Assembly: GCF_036099295.1 (NCBI RefSeq)
Contig: NZ_CP107976.1
Coordinates: 1,798,001-1,862,000, forward strand
Reading direction: 5' to 3'
Length of the DNA: 64,000 bases
DNA from: Streptomyces sp. NBC_00358
Lineage (GTDB): Bacteria > Actinomycetota > Actinomycetes > Streptomycetales > Streptomycetaceae
Shown: piece after piece, positions 50,717 to 60,082 of the stretch
How the letters are laid out: every line of letters starts with the position of its first letter
Numbering within the stretch: the stretch's first letter is position 1
Translations under genes and position numbers: made by a program
The notes under the pieces: generated by a model
Seen by the model: only the letters and a program-made list of their open reading frames with translations
Told to the model about the DNA's origin: nothing
Database searches by the model: none

Positions 50717-51236
50717 CCGACTCGCCTCCTCGTTGATCTGGGCCGATGCCGGGCTCCTGCCGTGCGCGGAGCGGATCGCCCGAGCATGGCAAGAACGGGC
50801 TGCCAGGGTTCACCGTGTGGGGATCTGCATGGCCAGAGGCAATCGCAGCTGGCGGGGTGATCCCCTGCTCGGCGTGCGCCTCCGGTCCGAAGCACTGATT
50901 CGCGTATGCCCCGCCGTCACGTCAGCAAACATCGCCGCCCACTCCAGCCCCAGCAGCACCACCGGGCGCCGCACCGGCGCCTGGGCCATCTCGGCCCCGA
51001 GACCGCAGGCGGCTCGGGGCACGACCGCCGTCCGGCCCGCCAGGGGACTCCCAACGGACACGGCTCCTCCGCATGGAACAGCCTGGCGCCCTTGCCAGGA
51101 TGCCCCTGGTCACGGCGGGCTGTACTCCGGTAGCTGACAGACGGCACCGGAATTCGTCCCCGAGCGGGAGTGTCTACCCGGGCCTAGCGTGGAAACGCGC
51201 AGCAAGGGACCTGACACTCCAACGGCGGAGGAACGC
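50717..51236. other. 520-bp divergent intergenic region
   Basis: This region separates the ANTAR gene (minus) from the SRPBCC gene (plus). It contains no supported gene; minus-strand frames of 60-110 codons lack ribosome sites. Promoters for both neighbours presumably lie here. Confidence 0.45.
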
Positions 51237-51716
51237 ATGGCCGTACGGCACCGGCTGATCAGGAAGTCTCCCCAGGACGTCTGGGAGGTCCTGTCCGACG
51301 TCGACCGGTACGGGGACTGGGTCGTGGGCCCCTCACGGGCCGAGCTGGACGAGGGACGGTGGCCCGACCTGGGGGCGGCCCTCCGCTACGAGATCAGGAT
51401 CGGGCCGCTCACCCTGCACAACCGGACCGTCGTGCGCCGCAGTGAGCCGGTCGCCGTCCTCGAACTGGAGGCGGACAGCGGACCGCTGGGGACCGCGAGG
51501 ATCGCGATGGAACTGCGGCCCTGGGGCGAGCACACACTGATCATCCTCGATGAACACCCCCTGCGCGGCGTTGGAGGCGCCTTGCACAACGGCCTCCTGG
51601 AGGTGGCGCAGCAAATAAGGAACCGCGCCATGTTGGGCCGCCTCGCCCGGCTGTGCGAGGGGGACGAGGACCCGGCCCGCACCGCTTCCGTGCGGCGACG
51701 ACCGAGCACGGCCTGA
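51237..51716 (+). CDS. SRPBCC (polyketide cyclase/START-like) protein
   Basis: 159 residues from the ATG at 51237, which has GGAGGA six bases upstream; a longer start at 51189 is rejected for that reason. The SRPBCC fold pattern is visible: AVRHRLIRKSPQDVWEVLSD at the first strand-helix, DVDRYGDWVVGPSRAELDEG, and EHTLIILDEHPLRG followed by a long C-terminal helix (LLEVAQQIRNRAMLGRLARL). Such domains bind hydrophobic ligands in a deep pocket. It lies 66 bases before an FAD oxidoreductase on the same strand, suggesting a two-gene operon. The ligand is unknown. Confidence 0.85.
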   Translation: MAVRHRLIRKSPQDVWEVLSDVDRYGDWVVGPSRAELDEGRWPDLGAALRYEIRIGPLTLHNRTVVRRSEPVAVLELEADSGPLGTARIAMELRPWGEHTLIILDEHPLRGVGGALHNGLLEVAQQIRNRAMLGRLARLCEGDEDPARTASVRRRPSTA

Positions 51717-51782
51717 AACGGCACCGAGACCTGGGCCAGCCGCTCCACCGGGCGCGGCCACCCACCGAGTCGGGAGCGAGTC

Positions 51783-53399
51783 ATGCCGGACGCTGTAGTG
51801 ATCGGAGCGGGCCCCAATGGGCTGGTCGCGGCGAACCTCCTGGCCGACGCGGGCTGGAGCGTGGAAGTCCTGGAGGCCCAGGACGAGCCCGGAGGGGCGG
51901 TCCGGCACGACCGGGGGGTCGACCCCGACTTCGCCAGCGACCTCTTCAGCGCCTTCTATCCCCTCGCTGCTGCCTCCCCGGTCCTGGCCGGCCTTCATCT
52001 GGAGCGGGAGGGGCTGACCTGGAGCCACGCCCCGAAGGTGCTCGCCCACCCTTTGCGGGACGGCCGCTGTGCCGTCCTCAGCCGTGACCTGGAGGAGACG
52101 GCCGCGAGCGTGGAGGCGTTCGCCCCCGGGGACGGGGCCGCGTGGAAGGAGCTGCGGGAGGTCTGGGAGACGTTGCGGGCCGGCATCCTCGACGCCCTCT
52201 TCACGCCGTTCCCCCCGGTCCGCGCCGGAGCCCGGCTGGCCCTGCGGCTGCGCGCGGCGGGCGGGCTGCGCATGGCCAGGACGATGCTGCTGCCGGTGCG
52301 GCGTCTGGGAGAGGAGGAGTTCCGCGGCGAGGGCGGCAGGCTTCTCCTCGCGGGCAATGCCCTGCACGCGGACCTCGCACCGGAGGCGGCAGGCAGCGGC
52401 GGCTTCGGCTGGCTCATGTCCATGCTCGGCCAGACCTACGGTTTCCCGGTTCCCACCGGCGGTTCCGGGGCGCTCACGGCCGCTCTCGTCCGTCGGCTGA
52501 CGCGGCGCGGCGGGACCGTCCGCTGCGGGGAACAGGTCACCGAGGTCGTCGTCCGCGGCGGCCGCGCCGTCGGTGTCCGTACTGCGGGCGGCGAGGCTGT
52601 CCCGGCCCGCAAGGCGGTCCTGGCCGATGTGTCCGCGCCCGCGCTCTACGGCTCTCTGGTCGCCGAACGGCACCTGCCCGGGCAACTGCTCACCGACTTG
52701 AAACGCTTCCAGTGGGACTTCGCCACGTTCAAGGTCGACTGGGCGCTGAACAGCCCGGTGCCCTGGTCCTGCCCGGCGGCCGCGCAGGCGGGAACCGTGC
52801 ATCTCGCAGACGGCGTGGACGGCCTCACCCGCTTCGCCGCGCAGATCGCCATGGGCCGAGTCCCCGACGAACCTTTCGCCCTCTTCGGCCAGATGACCAC
52901 CACCGACCCCAGCCGTTCGCCACAGGGCACCGAGTCCGCCTGGGCCTACACGCACGTACCCCACCGAGTTCGGGGTGACGCGGGAAACGACGGGCTGACC
53001 GGCTCGTGGGACGCCCGGGAGCAGGAGACGATGGCAGATCGTGTCGAGGCGCAGGTCGAGCGCTATGCCCCCGGTTTCCGCGGCCTCATCAGGGCCCGGC
53101 GCGTCCTCGCCCCGCCCACCCTGCAGAGCATGGACGCCAACCTCCACGGCGGCGCCATCAACGGCGGCACCACGGCCCTGCACCAGCAGTTCGTCTTCCG
53201 CCCCACACCCGGCACCGGCCGCCCCGAGACACCCGTCGCCGGCCTCTACCTCGCCTCCGCCTCCGGGCACCCGGGCGGAGGAGTCCATGGCGCCCCCGGA
53301 GCCAACGCCGCCCGGGCCGCCCTGCGCCGGCGGCGCACGGGCGCCCTGTCTCACCTGGAGAACCGACTGCACCAGCGCGACCGCAAGGGGCAGCGCTGA
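51783..53399 (+). CDS. FAD-dependent oxidoreductase, phytoene-desaturase/PYROXD2-like
   Basis: 538 residues. The Rossmann FAD motif GAGPNG (8-13) and the acidic residue ending the second strand (VEVLEAQ, Glu31) are intact, followed by the GG doublet (EPGGAVRHD). Other blocks of the NAD(P)/FAD amine-oxidase/phytoene-desaturase group are FGWLMSMLGQTYGFPVPTGG, GGTVRCGEQVTEVVVRGGRA, and the C-terminal FAD-binding block LYLASASGHPGGGVHGAPGA. No carotenoid genes are adjacent, so substrate is open; PYROXD2-like members act on unknown lipids or polyenes. It follows the SRPBCC gene, which might carry the hydrophobic substrate. Confidence 0.88.
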   Translation: MPDAVVIGAGPNGLVAANLLADAGWSVEVLEAQDEPGGAVRHDRGVDPDFASDLFSAFYPLAAASPVLAGLHLEREGLTWSHAPKVLAHPLRDGRCAVLSRDLEETAASVEAFAPGDGAAWKELREVWETLRAGILDALFTPFPPVRAGARLALRLRAAGGLRMARTMLLPVRRLGEEEFRGEGGRLLLAGNALHADLAPEAAGSGGFGWLMSMLGQTYGFPVPTGGSGALTAALVRRLTRRGGTVRCGEQVTEVVVRGGRAVGVRTAGGEAVPARKAVLADVSAPALYGSLVAERHLPGQLLTDLKRFQWDFATFKVDWALNSPVPWSCPAAAQAGTVHLADGVDGLTRFAAQIAMGRVPDEPFALFGQMTTTDPSRSPQGTESAWAYTHVPHRVRGDAGNDGLTGSWDAREQETMADRVEAQVERYAPGFRGLIRARRVLAPPTLQSMDANLHGGAINGGTTALHQQFVFRPTPGTGRPETPVAGLYLASASGHPGGGVHGAPGANAARAALRRRRTGALSHLENRLHQRDRKGQR

Positions 53400-53543
53400 C
53401 AACCCGCCCGCGGCGTCGACGACAGGCCCGGCATCGGCAGAGCCGGTGCAGCATCGCTGGTCACGCGTTCTCCGAGCGCTTTGCCTGTTGCAGCCCGGGT
53501 CGGCTGAGCACTTCAGGTGGGTCGACCGGGGTACTCGGCGACC

Positions 53544-54596
53544 ATGGCGAAAATACATCTTCCAGGACAAAACAATCACGACAGTGACGACAAGCCGCCG
53601 CCGGACGAGGTCGGACCCGCCCCTGAAGTAGAGCAACAGGCCCCGGACACGCCGACAGCGCTGCCCCGCAGAGCTTGGGGCAAGGTGTTCAGCGGGAGCC
53701 TGCGGGAGTTCAAGAAGGAGGAGCTGACCGACCGGGCGGCCGCGCTCACGTACTACGGGGTGCTCGCCCTGTTCCCGGCCCTGCTGGTCCTGGTCTCCCT
53801 TCTGGGCATCACCGGCAGGTCGACCACGGACAAGGTCATGACAAATCTCAGACAGCTCGCTCCGGGCCCGGCCCGCGACATCATCACCCGCGCCGTGGAG
53901 CAGCTGCAGGGCAACGCCGGCACCGGCTCCATCGTGGCGATCGTCGGCCTGGTGGTGGCGGTGTGGTCGGCCTCCGGGTACGTCGCGGCGTTCATGCGCG
54001 CCGCGAACGTCGTCTACGACATGCCCGAGGGGCGCCCCGTCTGGAAGATCCTGCCGGTGCGCGTCGGTGTGACCGTCGTCCTCATGGTGCTGGCGGTCGT
54101 CAGCGCGCTGATCGTGGTCTTCACCGGCGGCATCGCCCGCCAGGCCGGCGCGGCACTGGGGATCGGGGACACGGCGCTGACGGTGTGGTCGATCGCCAAG
54201 TGGCCGGTCCTGGTCGTGCTGGTCACGGTGATGATCGCGATCCTTTATTGGGCGAGCCCGAACGCGAAGGTGAAGGGCTTCAAGTGGATTACTCCGGGCA
54301 GTTTCCTGGCCCTGGTGATCTGGATGATCGCCTCCGCCGGATTCGCGTTGTACGTGGCCGACTTCGCCTCGTACAACAAGACCTACGGCACGATGGCCGG
54401 CGTCGTCGTCTTCCTGGTGTGGCTGTGGATCAGCAACCTGGCCATCCTCCTCGGCCTGGAGTTCGACGCCGAGGCGGTACGCCAGCGGGCCATCGCCGGC
54501 GGCATGCCGCCGGAGACCGAGCCCTACACCCAGCCGCGCGACACCCGGACATGGGACGAGGAAGACCTACGCCGCCTCGACGAAGGCGAAGAATGA
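53544..54596 (+). CDS. YihY/BrkB-family membrane protein
   Basis: 350 residues. A polar N-terminus of about 55 residues precedes six membrane helices with the family pattern: ELTDRAAALTYYGVLALFPA, IVGLVVAVWSASGYVAAFMR and NKTYGTMAGVVVFLVWLWIS-type segments. The last helix is followed by LEFDAEAVRQRAIAGGMPPE, also conserved. The family was once called ribonuclease BN; it is now regarded as a membrane protein of unknown, possibly transport or lipid-related, function. The ATG at 53544 lies next to AT-rich sequence; an in-frame start nine codons earlier is possible. Confidence 0.9.
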   Translation: MAKIHLPGQNNHDSDDKPPPDEVGPAPEVEQQAPDTPTALPRRAWGKVFSGSLREFKKEELTDRAAALTYYGVLALFPALLVLVSLLGITGRSTTDKVMTNLRQLAPGPARDIITRAVEQLQGNAGTGSIVAIVGLVVAVWSASGYVAAFMRAANVVYDMPEGRPVWKILPVRVGVTVVLMVLAVVSALIVVFTGGIARQAGAALGIGDTALTVWSIAKWPVLVVLVTVMIAILYWASPNAKVKGFKWITPGSFLALVIWMIASAGFALYVADFASYNKTYGTMAGVVVFLVWLWISNLAILLGLEFDAEAVRQRAIAGGMPPETEPYTQPRDTRTWDEEDLRRLDEGEE

Positions 54597-55247
54597 CTGT
54601 TGGATGCTGGGCGATGTGTATCGCATCATCTGGGATATCCGCATCTCATGAGCGCTCCATGATCGCCGAACTCGACGAACGCGAGCGGCGCATCATCCCC
54701 ATGCGGTTCATCGACGAACTTGCCCAGGCCCAGATCGACGAACCTCGGCGCCTCCCGACTGTGCGTCTCCCGCCTGCTCAACCGCACCGTCACCAAACTG
54801 CGCGAAGGCATGCTCACCTCCAACAAACCACACCCGCCCGCAGCGAACCGGCGGCGTTCGCCACCCCTCGCACGTTGGCGAACAGCGCCGGTTCTACAGC
54901 ATCGAGACGGTGGCCGTCGGCTGGCTCTGCCGGACGGCGGGTGGGTCAGCGGCGGCGGCCCACGTCGGAGGCGCGGTAGGCAAGCGACGCGAACTGGTCC
55001 TCCATCCGTATGGAGTTGGTCTTACGGCCGAAAGAACTGCCGACCAGTCGCGCACGCGCCCGAGGCCAGCGACGACGTGGGCTCATCCCCTGTATCGGCT
55101 TCGGTCACGCTGCCCTGGTAGCCGAGCACATGCCCTCCTGGCACCGTGATCTGCAGGCCCGCTCACAAGGAACAGCGGGCTGACGCTCTCCGGCGCGAGA
55201 GCGGGAACCGGTCTGGCCAGCTCGAATCACGAAGCACGGCCCCGAGC
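54597..55247. other. 651-bp region with a sigma-factor remnant
   Basis: After the sigma remnant (54659-54833) the sequence to 55247 has no supported gene. It may include the terminator of the convergent APC permease gene, but no strong hairpin was identified. Confidence 0.45.
54659..54833 (+). pseudogene. SigB-family sigma factor fragment (region 4), frameshifted
   Basis: MIAELDERERRIIPMRFIDE and LAQAQIDE (frame 1) match the beginning of region 4 in SigB/SigF-type factors. The helix-turn-helix then continues in another frame as NLGASRLCVSRLLNRTVTKL and REGMLTS. A small deletion near 54739 explains the shift. Regions 2 and 3 are missing upstream, where the YihY gene ends. It is a fragment and cannot function. 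Confidence 0.75.
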
Positions 55248-57239
55248 TCATCCGCCGACGTGGATGCCGGGGCGGCGGTCGGGGTCGGGTTCGTTGCTGC
55301 GGATGATTTCGCGGGTGACTGGGGCGGTGTCGCCGCGGCCCAGGAGGAAGTAGCGGAACATGTGCCGCAAGGGGCTTCCTTCGGCCCACGCGAAGTAGCA
55401 GTGCGGCTGGACACCGGTGGCGTTGCGCAGAGCGAGCAGGATCGCCGCAATCGCGTTCGGAGCGGCCGGGGCCTCGGCCCGCAGGACGCGGTAGCCGTCC
55501 ACCTCGACCCCGTGAACGGAGAGGGTTTCGCTGAAGTCGGACGGATCGACCACATCGATTTCCAGGAACAGCACGTCGGCAGGGCCGGGCACGGGGTTGG
55601 TACCGCGCTGCTCCCGCTCCTTGTGGGCGTACTCGGCGCTGTCGCCGGCCTGTCGCCGGTTGGCGATGATGTTGATGGCGTTGTCGTGTGCGAGCGTGTC
55701 GGTGATGAACCGGCGGGCTTCGTCGTCGAACACGATCCGGTCGGCGCGCAGTTCGGTGGTGCGTGAGACCCGGGAGATCAGCGACACGGCGATGATGCCG
55801 GCGATGAACATGCCCGAGATGGCGATGCCGTCGGGCTTGTCGACGATGTTGGCCATCAACGCGTAGAACAGGACGGCGGTGAGGAGCGCGAATCCTGTAC
55901 CGGCGAAGCGTCGGCGACTGCGGACGACCGAAACCGTCACGGCGAACGCTCCGGAGACCATCATGGCCAGGATGCCGGTGGCGTAGGCGCCGGCCTGGGC
56001 GTCGACATCGGCACCGAACGCGATGGTGATGATGACGCAGAGAGCGGTGTAGACGATCACGACGGGGCGTACCGCACGTCCCCATTCCGGGGCCATGCCG
56101 TAGTCGGGCAGATATCTGGGCACGATGTTGATCAGCCCTGCCATCGCGGACGCGCCCGCGAACCACAGGATCAGTATGGTGCTGATGTCGTAGGCGGTGC
56201 CGAACACTTCGCCGACCTTCTCGTGCGCGAGCCAGGCCAGCGCCCGGCCGTTCGCCTGGCCGCCGGACTCGAACTCCTTGTGCGGGATGAGGACCGTGGT
56301 CACGAAACTCGCGGCCATCAGGTAGACGCTCATGACGAGCGCGGCGGTGGTCAACAGCCGCCGGGTGTTGCGGATCCGTGCCTGCTTCTGCTCCTCGGGA
56401 TCGCTGCCTTCCGCGGAGATGAGAGGCATCATGCTCACACCCGTCTCGAAACCGGAAAGGCCCAGCACCAGCAGGGGAAACGCGAGGAGTGCGGGCCCTG
56501 CCAGATCTCCGAGACCGCCTCCGCCGTCGCCGAGGGCGTCCGTCCAGGCCGAGAACGCGCCCGGCGTGGTGAAGACGTCCACCAGACCGACGCCGATGAC
56601 AGCCGCGTTCAGCACCAGGAAGGCCGCGACCAGGGGGATGGCCACCTTGACCGCTTCGCTGAACCCGAGCAGGAACACCCCACCGAGCACCAGCAGCAGC
56701 GCCACGGTGAGGGCAACCTCGTGGCCGTGCAGCGCATGCGGGAAGTAGGGGTTCTCCACTACATGCACGGAAGCGTCCGCCGTCGACAGCGTGATCGTGA
56801 TGATCCACGACGTGGCGACAAAACCGAGCAGGACCAGGACGAACAGCTTGCCCCGCCAGAACGGGAGCAGATCCTCCAACATCGCCACTGACCCAGCTCC
56901 GTTGGGACTCTCATGAGTCACCCGCCGGTACATCGGCAGCATCCCCACCAGGGTCAGCGCCACGATCAACAGCGTCGCCAGGGGCGAGACCGCTCCTGCC
57001 GCGAGGGCGGCGATCGCCGGGACGTAGGCCAGGCTGGAGAAGTAGTCGACCCCGGTCAGGCACATCACCTTCCACCAGGCGTGCTGCTCGGTGTGTCCCT
57101 CGCCTGCCGCTGGTCCGATCGGTTGCACCCGGTGATGCAGCAGCCATTGCGCAAAGCGTCCGGTCGGCTGGGCCCGTAGAGCGGGACTTTCCATCTCTGC
57201 CGGTATGACCGGTTCGTTCGCGACCTTCATGTCCCCCAT
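55248..57239 (-). CDS. APC-superfamily permease with cytosolic C-terminal domain
   Basis: 663 residues from an ATG with GGAAGGA five bases upstream. About twelve membrane helices (about 45-480) include the APC signature region [20 protein letters not shown] and [21 protein letters not shown] soluble C-terminal domain of about 170 residues follows ([40 protein letters not shown]). Large APC permeases with such tails include amino-acid and potassium (KimA-like) transporters; the exact substrate cannot be decided. The tail may regulate transport. The gene is alone on its strand. Confidence 0.85.
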   Translation of the reverse strand: MGDMKVANEPVIPAEMESPALRAQPTGRFAQWLLHHRVQPIGPAAGEGHTEQHAWWKVMCLTGVDYFSSLAYVPAIAALAAGAVSPLATLLIVALTLVGMLPMYRRVTHESPNGAGSVAMLEDLLPFWRGKLFVLVLLGFVATSWIITITLSTADASVHVVENPYFPHALHGHEVALTVALLLVLGGVFLLGFSEAVKVAIPLVAAFLVLNAAVIGVGLVDVFTTPGAFSAWTDALGDGGGGLGDLAGPALLAFPLLVLGLSGFETGVSMMPLISAEGSDPEEQKQARIRNTRRLLTTAALVMSVYLMAASFVTTVLIPHKEFESGGQANGRALAWLAHEKVGEVFGTAYDISTILILWFAGASAMAGLINIVPRYLPDYGMAPEWGRAVRPVVIVYTALCVIITIAFGADVDAQAGAYATGILAMMVSGAFAVTVSVVRSRRRFAGTGFALLTAVLFYALMANIVDKPDGIAISGMFIAGIIAVSLISRVSRTTELRADRIVFDDEARRFITDTLAHDNAINIIANRRQAGDSAEYAHKEREQRGTNPVPGPADVLFLEIDVVDPSDFSETLSVHGVEVDGYRVLRAEAPAAPNAIAAILLALRNATGVQPHCYFAWAEGSPLRHMFRYFLLGRGDTAPVTREIIRSNEPDPDRRPGIHVGG

Positions 57240-57661
57240 CAGTCCTTCCAGTTCGTGCCCTCGGTACACCTGTCCCAGTTCACGGCACGGACAGGCGAGC
57301 AACGAGTATGCGGCCCCACCGGAGGTGTCACGACCACCGGGGCGGCGTTGATGGCCGTGGTGATGGCGCCCTTGTTCCCCGCGCCCAGCTCACTACCCGC
57401 CCGGTCGGGTTGTACCAGCGACGGTGGAAACAGCGTGATGGCCGAAGGGTTGGGCGCGGGGAGACCCGTCAACGATGGTTGGCGGGTGATCGCCGACAGG
57501 GGGCGCAGTCCGTCAAGGGCACCGAGACCGTCTCCAACGCCAGTCACGGCTTCGGCACGCGGAAGAAGGATCAACGGACGCAACAGAAACAGAGCAAGTA
57601 GGCTGCACGCCGAACTCACAAGGACCCCGTCCACTTGAAACGGCCAGCCTTCGCGGTTCTT
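57240..57661. other. 422-bp region without a gene
   Basis: This is the upstream region of the APC permease gene (minus strand) and the 5' flank of the DUF6300 remnant. No gene or strong motif recognised. Confidence 0.4.
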
Positions 57662-57935
57662 TGTGGGCGACCAGGAGCTGCGACTCTGCTCACGCTGCGT
57701 CGGTGACCGCCTCCTCGCCACGGCGAAATACTGAAGAAGGGCACTGACGGGCTGCCGATCCTGCCGGAGCTGTGCAGGGATTGCGACGCGGACAAGCCCG
57801 CGGCCGCCGCACTCATCCGCTGCTTCACCGCCGACGTAGCCGCGACCTCAGCAGCTCCGAGAAGTCGCCCAGCTCCTCATGGGGTGGACGAAGGAAGGCA
57901 TGGCCGCGCACGGCACGGCCGGTACTGGGCAGAAG
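57662..57935 (+). pseudogene. DUF6300-like zinc-ribbon gene remnant
   Basis: Three pieces in different frames resemble one small protein: LRLCSRCVGDRLLAT (CxxC, near 57675), PILPELCRDCDADKPAAAAL (second CxxC, near 57760), and EVAQLLMGWTKEGMAAHG (near 57865). Streptomyces DUF6300 proteins have this order: two CxxC pairs, a DADxPAA block and a C-terminal helix. The stop at about 57733 and two shifts make it non-functional. Confidence 0.45.
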
Positions 57936-57939
57936 ACGG

Positions 57940-58194
57940 TCAGGGGCGGGGGTGACCCTGCTCGGGGTCGTCGTCGGGAGTGCTCCATCCTTCGCCGCGC
58001 TGTGCGGGGTCAGCCAAGTTTCGGCGGGCCTGTTCGACCCCGGGCGCGGACGTGGACACCTTGCGCTGGGCGGCGCGCCGACCTCCGACGACGAACGCTG
58101 CGATGAGGACGGCGACCACAGCGACGCCCGCCACCGTTAGCCAAAGAACGCCGACGGAGGAAACGGCCAGCATGGTTTGAGCTTCGTCGATCAT
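57940..58194 (-). CDS. Small single-helix membrane protein (DUF6479-like)
   Basis: 84 residues: one hydrophobic helix (VGVLWLTVAGVAVVAVLIAA), then a basic segment GGRRAAQRKVS and a polar tail ending WSTPDDDPEQGHPRP. This organisation resembles DUF6479-type Streptomyces proteins. The ribosome site is weak; an internal ATG at 58173 is another start. It is convergent with the DUF6300 remnant. Function unknown. Confidence 0.55.
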   Translation of the reverse strand: MIDEAQTMLAVSSVGVLWLTVAGVAVVAVLIAAFVVGGRRAAQRKVSTSAPGVEQARRNLADPAQRGEGWSTPDDDPEQGHPRP

Positions 58195-58257
58195 GAGTGC
58201 CGCGTACCCCTAATCAGCGTAAATCACCCCATCAATGACACTTCAACGCCCCTGCCC

Positions 58258-58462
58258 TCAGGAACCGACCAGGGCTTTGTTGACGGCGCCAAGGAAGTCG
58301 TCGAGATCCTTCGGCGTCCGGGATGTGACCAGGGTGTAGCCGTTGGCACTGTCGCTCACGACAGCTTCGTCAACCCAGGCCTTGGCACCTGCGTTGCGGG
58401 CATCGGTACGCACTGAGGGATAGGAGGTCAGCGTCTTGCCGCTCAAAACGTCGGCTTCCTCG
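58258..58462 (-). pseudogene. DJ-1/PfpI-family C-terminal fragment
   Basis: The frame [40 protein letters not shown] and [20 protein letters not shown] matches the last 65 residues of PfpI/YhbO-type proteins (deglycase/chaperone-like). The nucleophile-elbow part with the catalytic Cys (AICHGPW) is missing; upstream bases read only as noise in all frames. It is a truncated remnant. Confidence 0.8.
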
Positions 58463-58617
58463 CCAACGCCTCGGCCAGCCCGACCGCAGCAGTACGTCCC
58501 CGGCGTGTCCGACCAGTCCCTTGCCGTCGGCCCGCACGGCCGGCCGCCGGACAGACGACCCGGGCGTCACACCCCGACATGTGCGTGTGGGATCCGCCGG
58601 AACCTGGACGCACCGTC

Positions 58618-58959
58618 TCAGGACTCGGGCGGACCGGACGGTCCGGCCGTCCGGCGGTGTTCGGCGTTGATGCGCTGGGCTTCTTCGAGTTGGTCTTCGA
58701 GGATGATGATGCGGCAGGCGGCCTCGATGGGGGTGCCGTTGTCGACGAGTTCGCGGGCGCGGGCGGCGATGCGCAGTTGGTAGCGGGAGTAGCGGCGGTG
58801 GCCCCCCGCTGAGCGCAGCGGGGTGATCAGGCGGGCTTCGCCGAGGGCGCGCAGGAAGCCCTGGGTAGTGCCGAGCAACGCCGCGGCCCGGCCCATGGTG
58901 TAGGCGGGGTAGTCGTCGTCATCGAGCCGGCCGAACGAGTCGTCTGCTGTCACTTGCAC
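58618..58959 (-). CDS. MerR-like helix-turn-helix regulator
   Basis: 113 residues. A MerR-type winged HTH occupies about 17-70 (YPAYTMGRAAALLGTTQGFL, ALGEARLITPLRSAGGHRRY), followed by a helix (LRIAARARELVDNGTPIEAA) and a short coiled coil (IIILEDQLEEAQRINAEHRR). There is no Cys or ligand-binding domain. Highly similar short regulators occur in many Streptomyces genomes next to stress genes. It probably binds DNA as a dimer; targets unknown. A 13-bp hairpin lies just upstream of its start. Confidence 0.85.
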   Translation of the reverse strand: MQVTADDSFGRLDDDDYPAYTMGRAAALLGTTQGFLRALGEARLITPLRSAGGHRRYSRYQLRIAARARELVDNGTPIEAACRIIILEDQLEEAQRINAEHRRTAGPSGPPES

Positions 58960-58979
58960 CTCTCCGAAAAACGCGTGGA

Positions 58980-59010
58980 GGGGCCCTGGCGCCAGTAGCG
59001 CCAGGGCCCC
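58980..59010. terminator. 13-bp perfect hairpin upstream of MerR-like gene
   Basis: GGGGCCCTGGCGC (58980-58992) pairs perfectly with 58998-59010 around a CAGTA loop. It lies 20 bases before the regulator start on the minus strand. It could terminate transcription from the right or act as a 5' leader structure of the regulator mRNA. Confidence 0.6.
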
Positions 59011-59149
59011 GAAGGAACTGCTACACCATCTGCCGGCCCTGGTACTGCGCCGGCCTCATGTTTCCGCACGCCCACCCGGGAGAGGGCGGGGAATGCGGGG
59101 ATCGCGGTTGCTCGACCGGAGACCACCTCACTATCGATGTCCTGCGGTA

Positions 59150-59490
59150 CCCGGGCTCTGCCATTCCGCCCGGGCGATCCTGATGGCGCTCGGCCCCTCC
59201 GTTCTTTCCCTCTGGGATCAACTCACTGCTGGTACTGCTCTACCGCGCACTGCTGGTGATGCGACCTGCTCGGTGACCTGTCACAGCGCCACTCTCCGGC
59301 AGCCAGCCCCGTCGCCCGTCCTGCGTCCGCTCTGGCTTGGAACCCCACTGCCGAACTTCCCGGTGCGCGCGCCCGCAGCCGACGCCTTCACCGAGGAACC
59401 ACTCACTGACTTCACTGCTGGGTCTTGCGAACTGCACTTACCGGTACTGCCACTGCATCAACTGCGGTCCTGCTCACGGCGGCCCCTGAT
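59150..59490 (+). repeat. Copy B of a 0.32-0.34 kb dispersed repeat
   Basis: Inverted partner of 49718-50032, somewhat longer through indels. Shared blocks include CCATTCCGCCCGGGCGATCC, AACCCCACTGCCGAACTTCC and TGCTCACGGCGGCCCCTGAT at the end. Repeated ACTGCTGG-like units occur in the middle. Confidence 0.8.
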
Positions 59491-60082
59491 CACTGCGAGC
59501 CACCCGGTCCGGTCGTCAGCCCCGTCGCCGTCCCGCAACAACCCTGGCTTCGGAGCTCCACCACCGCACCGCCCTGCACATTCCAACTACCTGCACTACT
59601 GCCTGGCAGTTCGTGTCTGCCGGGCCCTGCTGATCTCGGCTACGAGAGAAACCATAGCCAGACGATCTCCCAATGTCTACTCCAGCCAGCACAGATTTTT
59701 GTGCGGTCGGCGGGGAGGTAAGCGACCTCGACGGCGACGGAGGCTGGCACTCGTCACTGCCAGGGCGAGAGGGCGAAAGGTCTGGGCAATGCGCAGCGGG
59801 CAGAAGAGTGTCGTCGCGCGATCCAAAAACCCTGGGACCCCAACGAAGAGCGTCAACGCCACAACCGCCCGCTCACCCGCCGGCCGGCGAGGACCTCGGT
59901 ATGCGGGCTTGGTGTGTCGCACGGACAAGGCGTACGGCCGCCGAGTCCGGGGCGGAGGTTGGCGTCCGTTCAGGGGCTCTGTGGTGCAATGACACTGCCC
60001 GGCACCGGGCCCTGGCGCCGCCCCGTCGGCCCACTCGGCAGGGGGCACTGCGCTGGCGGGCAGTAAAGAGCGAGGAGTCACC

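Larger units (their letters stand above)
58960..60082. other. 1.1-kb region with hairpin and repeat copy B
   Basis: It holds the hairpin at 58980-59010, repeat copy B at 59150-59490, and otherwise no confident gene up to the GAF-SpoIIE gene. A minus frame at 59021-59221 lacks a start site and similarity. Between 59500 and 60060 the frames on both strands are low-complexity. Confidence 0.5.

Noticed and set aside
59021..59221. A 66-codon minus frame ending just before the 13-bp hairpin
   Set aside because: Only a TTG start without ribosome site, no similarity, and half of it lies in repeat copy B.
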